Assembly (NCBI GenBank): GCA_035566895.1
Contig: DATMQA010000096.1
Span: 1-64,000, forward strand
DNA length: 64,000 nt
Origin: DATMQA01 sp035566895
GTDB lineage: Bacteria > Verrucomicrobiota > Verrucomicrobiia > Limisphaerales > UBA8199
Direction of reading: 5' to 3'
Shown: positions 34,638 through 42,908 of the stretch, piece by piece
How the letters are laid out: each line of letters starts with the position of its first letter
How positions within the stretch are numbered: the stretch's first letter is position 1
Notes under the pieces: generated by a model
The model's database searches: none
Seen by the model: only the letters and a program-made list of their open reading frames with translations
Told to the model about the DNA's origin: nothing
Made by a program: the position numbers and the translations under genes

Positions 34638-37202
34638 ATGAAAAATAAACAATACTGGTTCTGGCTCGTAATCCTGTTCGGCTCTCTACTGGGTTCAACT
34701 GGCGCCTACGCCAGCGAATCGGACATCGTCATCCCCGACCTGACCACCGTGCGTTTTGACGGTTTGGGCGGCGTCAGCGGGGTAACGTTGATGTATTTGG
34801 GCATTCTGATCTGTTTTGTCGGAGCCATCTTCGGCCTCGTCCAATACCGGCAGACCAAGGCCTTGCCGGTGCACGACAGCATGGCGAAAGTCTCGAATAC
34901 TATTTGGGAGACGTGCAAAACTTACCTGTTCACCCAAGGCAAATTTCTGGCCATTCTCTGGGTGCTGATTGCGGCCTGCATGGTCTATTATTTCATGGGG
35001 CTGCAGCACAAAGGGTTCGGCAACGTCGTTATCATTCTCCTGGCCTCGATCCTGGGTATCCTGGGCTCCTACGGCGTGGCGTGGTTCGGCATCCGCATTA
35101 ACACTGTCTCGAACTCCCGCACCGCCTTCTCCGCTCTCAAAGGCAACCCATTGGCTACCCTGGGCATCCCGCTCCGTTCCGGCATGAGCGTCGGTTTGCT
35201 GCTCGTCGCCGTCGAGCTGTTTTTCATGATCTGCATCCTGGTCTTCCTGAAGGACCTGGCCGGGCCCTGCTTCATCGGGTTTGCCATCGGCGAATCCCTT
35301 GGCGCCAGCGTGCTGCGCATCTGCGGCGGCATCTTCACCAAAATCGCCGACATCGGCTCGGACCTGATGAAGATCGTCTTCAAACTGCCCGAAGACGACC
35401 CCAAGAACCCCGGCGTCATTGCCGACTGCACCGGGGACAACGCGGGCGACTCCGTCGGCCCGACGGCAGACGGATTCGAAACTTACGGCGTGACCGGCGT
35501 GGCGCTGATCGCCTTCCTCGCTCTCGCGTTGGCGGGCAGCCCGGCCATCGGCGCGACCCTCATCATCTGGCTGTTCGTCATGCGCGCGCTTATGATCGTC
35601 ACCTCGTTGGCGTCTTACTTCATCAATGAGGCCATCAGCAAAGCAAAGTTTGGCGGCCAGAAAGATTTCGACTTCGAAGCCCCGTTGACCCATCTCGTAT
35701 GGCTGACCTCGGCCGTGTCCATCGTGGTTACCTTCGGCGCCAGCTACCTGCTGCTCGGGGACTTCAAAACGGATGCCGGCCCTCAAACTTCCCTGTGGTG
35801 GGTGCTCTCGGCGATCATCAGTTGCGGCACGGTGGCCGGAGCCTTGATTCCCGAGTTCACAAAAATATTCGTCAGCACCACTTCCAAACACGTAAAGGAA
35901 GTGACCAATTGCTCAAAGCACGGCGGCGCTTCGCTGAACATCCTTTCTGGCTTCGTGGCAGGTAATATGTCCGCTTTTTGGATGGGTCTGGTGATCCTCC
36001 TCCTGATGTTCACCAGCTATCTCTTCGCGACTTACCAGGGGTCACCCGTCGTCGCACTGCTCCCTGACGCCTTCAAATTTGCCGCGCCGATCTTCGCGTT
36101 CGGCCTGGTGGCCTTCGGCTTCCTCGGCATGGGACCGGTGACCATCGCCGTCGATAGCTACGGCCCGGTCACGGACAATGCGCAATCGGTCTATGAGTTG
36201 AGCCAGATCGAAGGCATCAAAAACGTGAAGCAGCAGATCAAAACGGAGTTCGGCTTCGATGCTGACTTCGAGAACGCCAAGTATCAACTTGAAAAGGGCG
36301 ACGGAGCCGGCAACACCTTCAAGGCCACGGCCAAGCCCGTGCTCATCGGCACTGCGGTCGTGGGCGCCACCACGATGGTGTTCGGCATTATCATGATGCT
36401 CATCAAGACCTGGACCGCCGAGCACTTCAACCTGGTTGAAGGTGCGGTGGCAACACCCGAGCAGCTTCACGAGGGAGTGCAGTTCGTCATGAGTTCTCTC
36501 AGCGCGTTGCAGCCGCAGCTCTTGCTCGGTCTGCTGATGGGGGGTGCCGTGATTTATTGGTTCACCGGTGCGTCCTGCCAGGCGGTAGTCACCGGCGCCT
36601 ATCGCGCCGTGGTGTATATCAAAGAAAACATGCATCTCGACGCGACCACCGCGTCGGACAAGGACAGCAAAGAAGTGGTGCGCATCTGCACCGAATACGC
36701 GCAGAAAGGCATGTGGAACATCTTCATCGTGATCTTCTGCTTCGCGCTAGCCCTGCCGTTCTTCAATCCTTACTTCTTCATCGGCTATCTGATCGCCATC
36801 GCCTTCTTTGGGCTATTCCAGGCCATCTTCATGGCCAACGCGGGCGGCGCCTGGGACAACGCCAAGAAGATTGTCGAAGTGGACTTGCGCCAGAAAGGCA
36901 CCGAGCTTCATGCCGCCACCGTCGTCGGCGACACTGTCGGCGATCCCTTCAAAGACACTTCCTCAGTGGCGATGAACCCGGTCATCAAGTTCACCACGCT
37001 CTTCGGCCTGCTGGCGGTGGAAATCGCCGTCACCATGAAAGACCAGGCCTGGAAGACCGGCATCGGCGCTTTCTTCTTCATCGTCGCGCTGTGTTTTGTC
37101 TATCGTTCGTTCTACGCTATGCGCATCCCTGAGGAAACTGCCGAGAGCAATCCCACGCCCACTCCGAAGGTCCGCGAGCCGGAGTTGGCCGGCAAGCACT
37201 GA
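34638..37202 (+). CDS. hppA: Membrane-bound proton-translocating pyrophosphatase
   Basis: 854 residues, around 16 membrane helices with a cleavable-looking first segment. Hydrolyses PPi and pumps ions across the membrane. The substrate region DDPKNPGVIADCTGDNAGDSVGPTADGFETYGVTG and the C-terminal GGAWDNAKKIVE...GDTVGDPFKDTSSVAMNP, which hold the PPi/Mg-binding acidic residues, are intact. The variable region differs from the common forms: DNAQSVYELSQIEG replaces DNAGGIAEM and a stretch of about 25 extra residues precedes GNTFKATAKP. The Lys in GNTxKAT is the residue linked to K+-independence in this family. The ATG at 34638 is preferred to the TTG three codons upstream. PPDK (21930) is a metabolic partner. 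Confidence 0.95.
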   Translation: MKNKQYWFWLVILFGSLLGSTGAYASESDIVIPDLTTVRFDGLGGVSGVTLMYLGILICFVGAIFGLVQYRQTKALPVHDSMAKVSNTIWETCKTYLFTQGKFLAILWVLIAACMVYYFMGLQHKGFGNVVIILLASILGILGSYGVAWFGIRINTVSNSRTAFSALKGNPLATLGIPLRSGMSVGLLLVAVELFFMICILVFLKDLAGPCFIGFAIGESLGASVLRICGGIFTKIADIGSDLMKIVFKLPEDDPKNPGVIADCTGDNAGDSVGPTADGFETYGVTGVALIAFLALALAGSPAIGATLIIWLFVMRALMIVTSLASYFINEAISKAKFGGQKDFDFEAPLTHLVWLTSAVSIVVTFGASYLLLGDFKTDAGPQTSLWWVLSAIISCGTVAGALIPEFTKIFVSTTSKHVKEVTNCSKHGGASLNILSGFVAGNMSAFWMGLVILLLMFTSYLFATYQGSPVVALLPDAFKFAAPIFAFGLVAFGFLGMGPVTIAVDSYGPVTDNAQSVYELSQIEGIKNVKQQIKTEFGFDADFENAKYQLEKGDGAGNTFKATAKPVLIGTAVVGATTMVFGIIMMLIKTWTAEHFNLVEGAVATPEQLHEGVQFVMSSLSALQPQLLLGLLMGGAVIYWFTGASCQAVVTGAYRAVVYIKENMHLDATTASDKDSKEVVRICTEYAQKGMWNIFIVIFCFALALPFFNPYFFIGYLIAIAFFGLFQAIFMANAGGAWDNAKKIVEVDLRQKGTELHAATVVGDTVGDPFKDTSSVAMNPVIKFTTLFGLLAVEIAVTMKDQAWKTGIGAFFFIVALCFVYRSFYAMRIPEETAESNPTPTPKVREPELAGKH

Positions 37203-37933
37203 GCCCATCTGTCTTTTCAGACGCGACAGCGCCCCCCGGCTCATGAAGCCTGGCGGGCGTTGCCGCCCAGACCAATGTGTCGGCGGCAGACTCATCGGCA
37301 ACGGAGGGGTGGCAAGATGCTCCAGCAGTGGGACGACGGCATGGCAAAAAGTTCTCGGCGGGACGGGTTTGAATGAGACACCGGGAGGCATCATTTGTGG
37401 CTTAAAAAGGCTTAAAAAGGTTTAAATAGGCTTCAAATGGTTTAAGTCGGTGCTGGGTGATCGGCACGGGAAAATTTCCCCGGAGGGTGGCTTTTGGCAG
37501 GAGAGGGAAAAGAAATAAATATTTCGGTGCGGATAGGTGAGGATAGGTGAGGATAGCCGCGGATAGGCGCCGACGGTTGACGGGAGCAGGCGGCCTAGGC
37601 GGAGAGTGGGGGGATAGGGGGTGTCTTGGGGGTGTACAGCCGTCCCACCGTCCCAAGGCCGGTAAACACGGGCGATTCTCACTCTTGCAGCCGTCCCACG
37701 AGCGTCCCGGACCGTCCCAGCCGTCCCACGGACGACGAAGAGTGGGTAGTGGATGTGGACGGAAAAGCTTTAAGGGGCTTCCAAGATCGACCGACAGCTT
37801 ACCGACCGTAGCGACCGAACCGGTTAGATGTGTAACATGAGTGGATTGCTTATGTTTAGCCGGACTGTGGGCACCAACCAGGACGGTCCCCCCACGGATG
37901 CTCGAGTTTAGTCGAAGGTGGTGTCCAAAGCGG
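37203..37933. repeat. Gene-free spacer with three different 8-10 bp drifting arrays
   Basis: No credible gene. Three arrays occur: five 10-bp units at 37399-37448 (GGCTTAAAAA twice, GGTTTAAATA, GGCTTCAAAT, GGTTTAAGTC); four 10-bp units at 37531-37570 (GGATAGGTGA twice, GGATAGCCGC, GGATAGGCGC); and scattered CCGTCCCA units between 37640 and 37728 (at 37640, 37648, 37691, 37712, 37721, plus variants). Open frames across them are Pro/Arg-rich artefacts. Confidence 0.75.
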
Positions 37934-39964
37934 TCAAACTCGAATGGAAGGCGGCAACGGGCAATCCAGGGTGTCTGCGATGGCGCGGAGTAATTCCACC
38001 TCCGTTTCCTGGATGACACCATCCGCCGCGACGACCTGGGCGCAGGCGTCCAGCACATTCTTTTTGATTTGCGGCACCGCTTGCGAGAGGCGGTTCAGCG
38101 CCGTATCAACTTTGTCGAGACCCCAATCCTTTTCTGCGAGCAACTGGATATCCGCCTGAGCCGCATAGCGCAGCAACTGCGCTCCCTGTTCGAAGGCGCT
38201 GGCCACCTTTTCCGGCTCCTGCTGGCCGATGTAGGCCAATCCCGACAACAGCACGGCGCAGTCGCCGGCCAGGGGCTTGAGCGCGTAGTATTGGATTACG
38301 GGCCGCCGGGCACCCAGGTAATGCGGTTCCAGGTGCCGCATGACGATCTTCTGCAGGACATACTCGAACAAATCGATCTCGCCGTCGCTTTCCACCAGCA
38401 CTTTTACCGCGGCGCTGAACTGCCGGAACTGAAGCGGTGACATGTGGCGCAACCCGGGCAGCGCCAGATCGACCAACGGGAGTTTGGCATGCGCGGCGAC
38501 GCCGGCCACCTGGGGCAGTATGCGGAGCGTCTCCTGGCAAACCTCAGCGGAAGTTGCCGCGGCCAGTTCGTCGAGCTGTTTCTTCTGCACCGTTTCGTCC
38601 TCGCTCAACAGCAGTCCATAAATCAACGTGCAGGACCCCAGCCCTTCGCCGGCTGCCGCTTGCAGGGCAGGGGGAATGGCGTTCCGCAGTTCCTCGGCAT
38701 AGCGCAAGTGAGTCGGCGTGGGAGTACCGGTGTGGGCCAGGACTCTTTGCGCGGTAACGGCCGGCGGAGCGGGGAACGAGGGCCGGCGCGGCTCCACCCA
38801 GTCCGATGGCGGTGCGGAACCCAAGCTGCTCAGCGGCATGGCAGCAGCGCCGAGCGCTGACTCGAGAAACGAAGGCGCATGGGATTGCCGCTCAAATTCC
38901 GCCAGCGCGGCGGCCTGGACAACCGGAATCTGTTCTTTGGACAGCGGCGGGAACTTGCCATCCCAGGCCGGATCGATTGCCCGAATCCGCTCGTCGATTG
39001 GCGGATGCGTCGCCATTAACCCGAAGAACGGTTCGCCCATGCCGTTGCCGAAAAACATGTGGCTGGCCTGCTCAGCTTGCGGAGAGAGAAGGCGCGAACC
39101 ATAGCTGTAGCGGCCAATCTTTTGAAGCGCCCCGGAGAGCCCGGCCGGGTTGCGGGTGAACTGGACCGACGAGGCATCGGCGAGGAATTCTCGTTGACGG
39201 CTGACGGCGGCCTGGATGAGTCGGCCAAAGAACACGCCTACCCACCCGATGAGCAGCAGCGCCAGTCCGAGCAGCGGCAGCGGATTGCGGTCGCGACTGC
39301 TTCGCGAGCGTGTCTGCAGGAGAACGCGGCCGATGATCGCCAGGCACAAAATGCCGAAAATGGCACCCATCAAGCGCAGGTTGAGCCGCATGTCGCCATT
39401 CAGGATATGACTGAACTCGTGGCCGATTACGCCCTGCAATTCGTCTCGCGTCAGCATTCTCATGCTGCCTTCGGTGACGGTGATGACCGCGTCACTGGTG
39501 GAATGCCCGGCGGCAAACGCGTTGATAGCTTGCTCGTCGGGCAGCAAATACACTTGCGGCACGGGCACGCCCGAGGCGATGGCCATCTCCTCGACGACAT
39601 TCAAAAGCTTCCGTTCGTCCGGGTCGGTGGTGCTGGAACTGACAGGTCTGCCCCCGAGCATGGACGCTACCGCGCTGCCGCCCTGGGCCAGTTCGAGTGT
39701 CTTGTAACCGCTGCCCAAGGCGATAACGGCCAGCGTGCCAATCGATACGCCGAGGAAGAGACGCGGGTTCCAAAGCGTCTGCAGCGGCGGCTCCTCCTCG
39801 TAGCCATAATGATGGCGGCTATGATAGCGTGCGTCGACCCCGGTAAAGATGAGCGCGGTGACAAGATAAACCGCGGCTATCAGCATCGCCACGCCCGCGA
39901 TAAAATACAGTACCAACCACTTGGTGGCGCGACGGGCTTTATCCTGGCGCTCGAAGAAGTCCAT
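37934..39964 (-). CDS. M48-family membrane metalloprotease (HtpX-like) with large C-terminal domain
   Basis: 676 residues. Two N-terminal membrane segments (about 16-40 and 68-86), then the peptidase domain: LPDEQAINAFAAGHS, zinc site HEFSH (182-186) with the third ligand in REFLADASSVQFTRNPAGL, and two further membrane helices between (about 200-250). The last 300 residues, which ordinary HtpX lacks, form a helical TerB-like domain (ESDGEIDLFEYVLQKIVMRHL; DACAQVVAADGVIQETEVELLRAIADTL). The gene follows a lemA gene on the same strand by 75 bases; LemA-M48 pairs are common and probably act together in envelope protein quality control. Family is firm, substrates unknown. Confidence 0.92.
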   Translation of the reverse strand: MDFFERQDKARRATKWLVLYFIAGVAMLIAAVYLVTALIFTGVDARYHSRHHYGYEEEPPLQTLWNPRLFLGVSIGTLAVIALGSGYKTLELAQGGSAVASMLGGRPVSSSTTDPDERKLLNVVEEMAIASGVPVPQVYLLPDEQAINAFAAGHSTSDAVITVTEGSMRMLTRDELQGVIGHEFSHILNGDMRLNLRLMGAIFGILCLAIIGRVLLQTRSRSSRDRNPLPLLGLALLLIGWVGVFFGRLIQAAVSRQREFLADASSVQFTRNPAGLSGALQKIGRYSYGSRLLSPQAEQASHMFFGNGMGEPFFGLMATHPPIDERIRAIDPAWDGKFPPLSKEQIPVVQAAALAEFERQSHAPSFLESALGAAAMPLSSLGSAPPSDWVEPRRPSFPAPPAVTAQRVLAHTGTPTPTHLRYAEELRNAIPPALQAAAGEGLGSCTLIYGLLLSEDETVQKKQLDELAAATSAEVCQETLRILPQVAGVAAHAKLPLVDLALPGLRHMSPLQFRQFSAAVKVLVESDGEIDLFEYVLQKIVMRHLEPHYLGARRPVIQYYALKPLAGDCAVLLSGLAYIGQQEPEKVASAFEQGAQLLRYAAQADIQLLAEKDWGLDKVDTALNRLSQAVPQIKKNVLDACAQVVAADGVIQETEVELLRAIADTLDCPLPPSIRV

Positions 39965-40039
39965 TTCTGCTTCGAAAGGTTAAATCAGAACGCGCCGGGA
40001 CGAGTGCACTCATTTAACCCGTTTGGCTCACTTGACGAC

Positions 40040-40651
40040 TCAAGAGAACGATACCTTTGGCGCTTCCTTCTCCTCCGGCTTTTCAATCACAAACAGTTCC
40101 GCCGGCATGAAATTAAACGGCCCGGCGATCAGGTTGGTGGGGAAGGTTTCCCGCACGGTGTTATAGCTCATCACCGAATCGTTGTAAGCCTGGCGGGCGA
40201 AGGCCACCTTGTTCTCTGTTGAGGTCAGCTCCTCCATCAGGCTCATCATGGTCGTATTGGCCTTCAAATCCGGGTAGGCCTCCGACAAGGCGAACAGCCG
40301 GCCCAGCGTGCCGGTTAGTGCGGTTTCTGCGCCGGACAATTCTTTCATGGCCGCGGCGTCGCCGGGGGTCTGCGCGGCGCGCGTGTTGGCAGCCGCGGCG
40401 GCATTGCGGGCGGCAACAACGGCTTCGAGCGTACCACGTTCATGTTTGATGTAGCCCTTCGCGGTCTCGACCAGGTTGGGGATCAAATCGTAACGGCGCT
40501 TGAGCTGCACATCGATTTGGGCATAGCCGTTCTTGTAGCGGTTGCGCAAAGCGACCAGCCGATTATAGCCGCCCACGACCCACATCAGGACGAAAAACAG
40601 CGGCACCACCAGCACCACCACGACAATGATTAAAACAGAGCCAACACCCAT
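40040..40651 (-). CDS. lemA: LemA family membrane protein
   Basis: 203 residues with an N-terminal membrane helix (VLIIVVVVLVVPLFFVLMWVVGGYN) and the LemA signature: NRLVALRNRYKNGYAQIDVQLKRRYDLIPNLVETAKGYIKHERGTLEAVVAARNAA, followed by LSGAETALTGTLGRLFALSEAYPDLKAN and AYNDSVMSYNTVRETFPTNLIAGPFNF. Predicted as a membrane-anchored coiled-helix protein with its C-terminal part outside the cytoplasm. The M48 protease gene downstream is the usual partner. It has an additional short C-terminal tail (ELFVIEKPEEKEAPKVSFS). The biochemical role of LemA is not well defined. Confidence 0.95.
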   Translation of the reverse strand: MGVGSVLIIVVVVLVVPLFFVLMWVVGGYNRLVALRNRYKNGYAQIDVQLKRRYDLIPNLVETAKGYIKHERGTLEAVVAARNAAAAANTRAAQTPGDAAAMKELSGAETALTGTLGRLFALSEAYPDLKANTTMMSLMEELTSTENKVAFARQAYNDSVMSYNTVRETFPTNLIAGPFNFMPAELFVIEKPEEKEAPKVSFS

Positions 40652-40733
40652 ATGCAGTCCTTTCGTTCGTTACCTAACAGCTAGGCCAAGAGGGCAGGGG
40701 AGGCAATTACAAAATGGGCAGGGGAATGGAGTC

Positions 40734-40775
40734 GTGAAGCGTGAAACGTAAAACGTGAAACGTAAAACGTAAAAT
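40734..40775 (+). repeat. Six tandem drifting heptamers
   Basis: GTGAAGC, GTGAAAC, GTAAAAC, GTGAAAC, GTAAAAC, GTAAAAT in direct succession. The units are one or two changes away from the GTGACGC/GTGACGG heptamers in the recN element, so they may belong to the same repeat class; here there is no inverted partner array. Confidence 0.8.
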
Positions 40776-41054
40776 TTGTCTCAAGCTGGATGACGCCGGT
40801 GGGAGCAAGGGCGAGGACGAAGCGGACGGTATGCTGGGATTACAATGCAGCCAAGCCGGGACTTCAGGCCCCAGCCTCGCGCTTGCTCAACTACTCCCCC
40901 CGCGTCCGGTCACTTCATTCCCGAACGCGGTAGAATTTCTCCATCCCGGAAACGGCGACTGCCCAAGACCAAGCTCGGGCTCAAAGTCGCCCGGAACGGC
41001 TCCGCCACCCTCGATCCCCGGCTGGCTAGATCCTGACTCAGAGAAAACCGGATT

Positions 41055-41079
41055 GCCATCATCCAAATGCATGATTTTG
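41055..41079 (+). promoter_or_regulatory. 25-base motif shared by three promoters (site C, sulfotransferase)
   Basis: Layout: GCCATCATC, core CAAATG, CATGATTTTG. It matches the site at 46574-46598 in 21 of 25 positions and the site at 47524-47548 in 19 of 25. It lies 149 bases upstream of the sulfotransferase ATG. Candidate binding site for the NarL-type regulator encoded at 46737-47360. Confidence 0.5.
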
Positions 41080-41227
41080 GAGATAGCGTGCCTCGGTAGT
41101 GCTCGGCCGTTTGCACTACGTGCTTCGCCGTTGGACTCTTAAGGCCGCGCGGCAAGCTTGCCGTGAAGATTGTTCCATGTTATGGCAACCGTATGGATTC
41201 GGCGCAGATCGCGAGCGTGGAACCGGC

Positions 41228-42775
41228 ATGAAACGGCAGCAGTTGGTCTCGAAGGGGGCTCTGAACCGGATGCAGCAGACCGCCGGGGAGTCCTGGCAAC
41301 GCCAGGACTATCAGCAGTATTTCGAGACCATGGAGCGCGCCTGCCGGTTGGATCCGGCCAATCATGGGCTTTTGCTGGACCTGGGCTCCGCCTACGGCAT
41401 GCGTTACGATTACCCCGCCGCCGAGCGCTGCTTCGAGAAGGCCGTCCGCGTCGCCCTACGAAAGGAGAACGCGCTGGCGATGGCCGGCCTGCACTGCCGC
41501 AATTTTGCGCGCTATGAGCTGGCGCGGCGCTACTTCGAGCGGGCGATCGAACAACCGAATGCGTCACCCGCTTCCTTCGTAAAGCTGGCGGAACTCTACG
41601 AGCGGTTTCACTTTGCCGAGGAGGCCGACAGACTCGTCGAACGCGCGTTGCAACTCGACCCAGCCTGCGCCCTGGCAGTGCTGGTGCGCGCGAGATTGGA
41701 CCGCCTGGCCGGCCGGGTGGAAGCCGCCGAAGGGCGGATTCGTCCGCTGCTGGCAAATTCCGACCGCGATACTTGGTCGACGCGCATTCGCGGCTGGTAC
41801 GAACTGGGGGCGATCCTGGATCGCCAGGGGCGTTTTGACGAGGCCATGGACGCATTTCTCCAGGCCAAGGCCCTGATCCTTCCGCAAGCCGGAAAGTACC
41901 TCTTCGCCCAACAAACGGTGCATGTGCTTTTGAAAAAGGCGGAGGATGATATTTCTGAGAGTGTTCTGCGGCGGTGGTTTGAGTTCGGAGCCGCCCTCCA
42001 ACCACCACGCCAACTGGCGCTGCTCTGCGGCCATCCGCGCTCGGGCACGACGCTGCTGGAACAGGTTCTGGATTCCCACCCGGCCATCACCTCCGCCGAG
42101 GAAACCGCGATCTTTTTTGAAACCTACCTGTTCCTCAAACGTGATTTGCCGGCGGATACTCTCATGCTTTCGGTTCTCGACTCGGCCACGCCCGACTCGC
42201 TGCAGCAGGCGCGGCGATCCTATTTCCGCTCGATGGAAAGTTTTCTGGGCGGTCCCCAGGGTGACCGGCTGTTGATCGACAAGAATCCCTCGCTCACCGC
42301 ATTGGTTCCCGGGGTTGTTCGCGTGCTGCCGGAAACGAAGTTTCTGACCGCGTTGCGCGACCCTCGAGACGTGTGCCTCAGTTGCTTCATGCAACCCTTG
42401 CCCCTCAACCAGATCAGCGCCGTGTTCCTGAGTCTCGAAGGGGCGGTCGAGGAATACACCTCGATGATGGGGCTCTGGCGGGCTATGGCTCCACGGTTAC
42501 CGAACCCGTACCTGGAAGTCCGTTATGAGGACCTGGTCGAGGATTTGCAATCGGTTTCCCGGCGGGTGCTGGACTTCCTCGGCGTCCCCTGGGATGAACG
42601 GGTGATGCGTTTCCACGAGCATGCGCAAAAAAAGCTGGTGCGCTCGCCGACCTACCAGGACGTGACCAGGCCGGTCTCCAAAGGCGCGGTCGGCCGTTGG
42701 CGGAACTATCAAAAGCACCTCGAGCCTTATCTCGAAAAACTGGCTCCGTTTCTGAAGGCGTTTGGATACGAATAG
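41228..42775 (+). CDS. TPR-containing sulfotransferase
   Basis: 515 residues from ATG 41228 (MKRQQLVSKGALNRMQQ); 41177 is an alternative start. Residues 1-230 are tetratricopeptide-like repeats (ACRLDPANHGLLLDLGSAYGMRYDYPAAERCFEKAV; RALQLDPACALAVLVRARLDRLAG). The C-terminal 280 residues are a PAPS-dependent sulfotransferase: the 5'-phosphosulfate loop GHPRSGTTLLEQVLDSHP and the 3'-phosphate motif RDPRDVCLSCF. Such TPR-sulfotransferases of bacteria transfer sulfate to proteins, glycans or small molecules; the acceptor here is unknown. It is convergent with the lectin-like exoprotein gene and shares an upstream motif with it, so surface glycan or exoprotein modification is a possible role (inference). 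Confidence 0.88.
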   Translation: MKRQQLVSKGALNRMQQTAGESWQRQDYQQYFETMERACRLDPANHGLLLDLGSAYGMRYDYPAAERCFEKAVRVALRKENALAMAGLHCRNFARYELARRYFERAIEQPNASPASFVKLAELYERFHFAEEADRLVERALQLDPACALAVLVRARLDRLAGRVEAAEGRIRPLLANSDRDTWSTRIRGWYELGAILDRQGRFDEAMDAFLQAKALILPQAGKYLFAQQTVHVLLKKAEDDISESVLRRWFEFGAALQPPRQLALLCGHPRSGTTLLEQVLDSHPAITSAEETAIFFETYLFLKRDLPADTLMLSVLDSATPDSLQQARRSYFRSMESFLGGPQGDRLLIDKNPSLTALVPGVVRVLPETKFLTALRDPRDVCLSCFMQPLPLNQISAVFLSLEGAVEEYTSMMGLWRAMAPRLPNPYLEVRYEDLVEDLQSVSRRVLDFLGVPWDERVMRFHEHAQKKLVRSPTYQDVTRPVSKGAVGRWRNYQKHLEPYLEKLAPFLKAFGYE

Positions 42776-42821
42776 GCAGCGCCAGGGGAGCCGTTGCCGC
42801 GGAGAGAGAGCGCAGTCGAAG

Positions 42822-42852
42822 GCAGAGGCCGGGAACCGATCCCGGCCTCTGC
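42822..42852. terminator. Perfect 13-bp hairpin between convergent genes
   Basis: GCAGAGGCCGGGA and TCCCGGCCTCTGC flank a 5-base loop, between the stop codons of the sulfotransferase and the lectin-like gene. Neither strand has a clean T-tract, but position and strength suggest a bidirectional terminator or transcript-end stabiliser. Confidence 0.55.
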
Positions 42853-42908
42853 TGGTGATTGCTTTAACTAGCGGATGCTGAGTCGCCGAGCATCCCCTGC
42901 CTCTCACT

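Larger units (their letters stand above)
40652..41227. other. Spacer between lemA and the sulfotransferase gene
   Basis: No credible gene; plus-strand frames here are short and Pro/Ser-rich. It contains the heptamer array at 40734-40775 and the 25-base motif at 41055-41079, described separately. An in-frame ATG at 41177 might extend the sulfotransferase by 17 residues. Confidence 0.5.

Noticed and set aside
37402..38058. 218-residue minus-strand frame across the repeat spacer
   Set aside because: Low-complexity Pro/Arg content arising from CCGTCCCA and TTAAA repeats, and overlaps the 3' end of the M48 protease gene.
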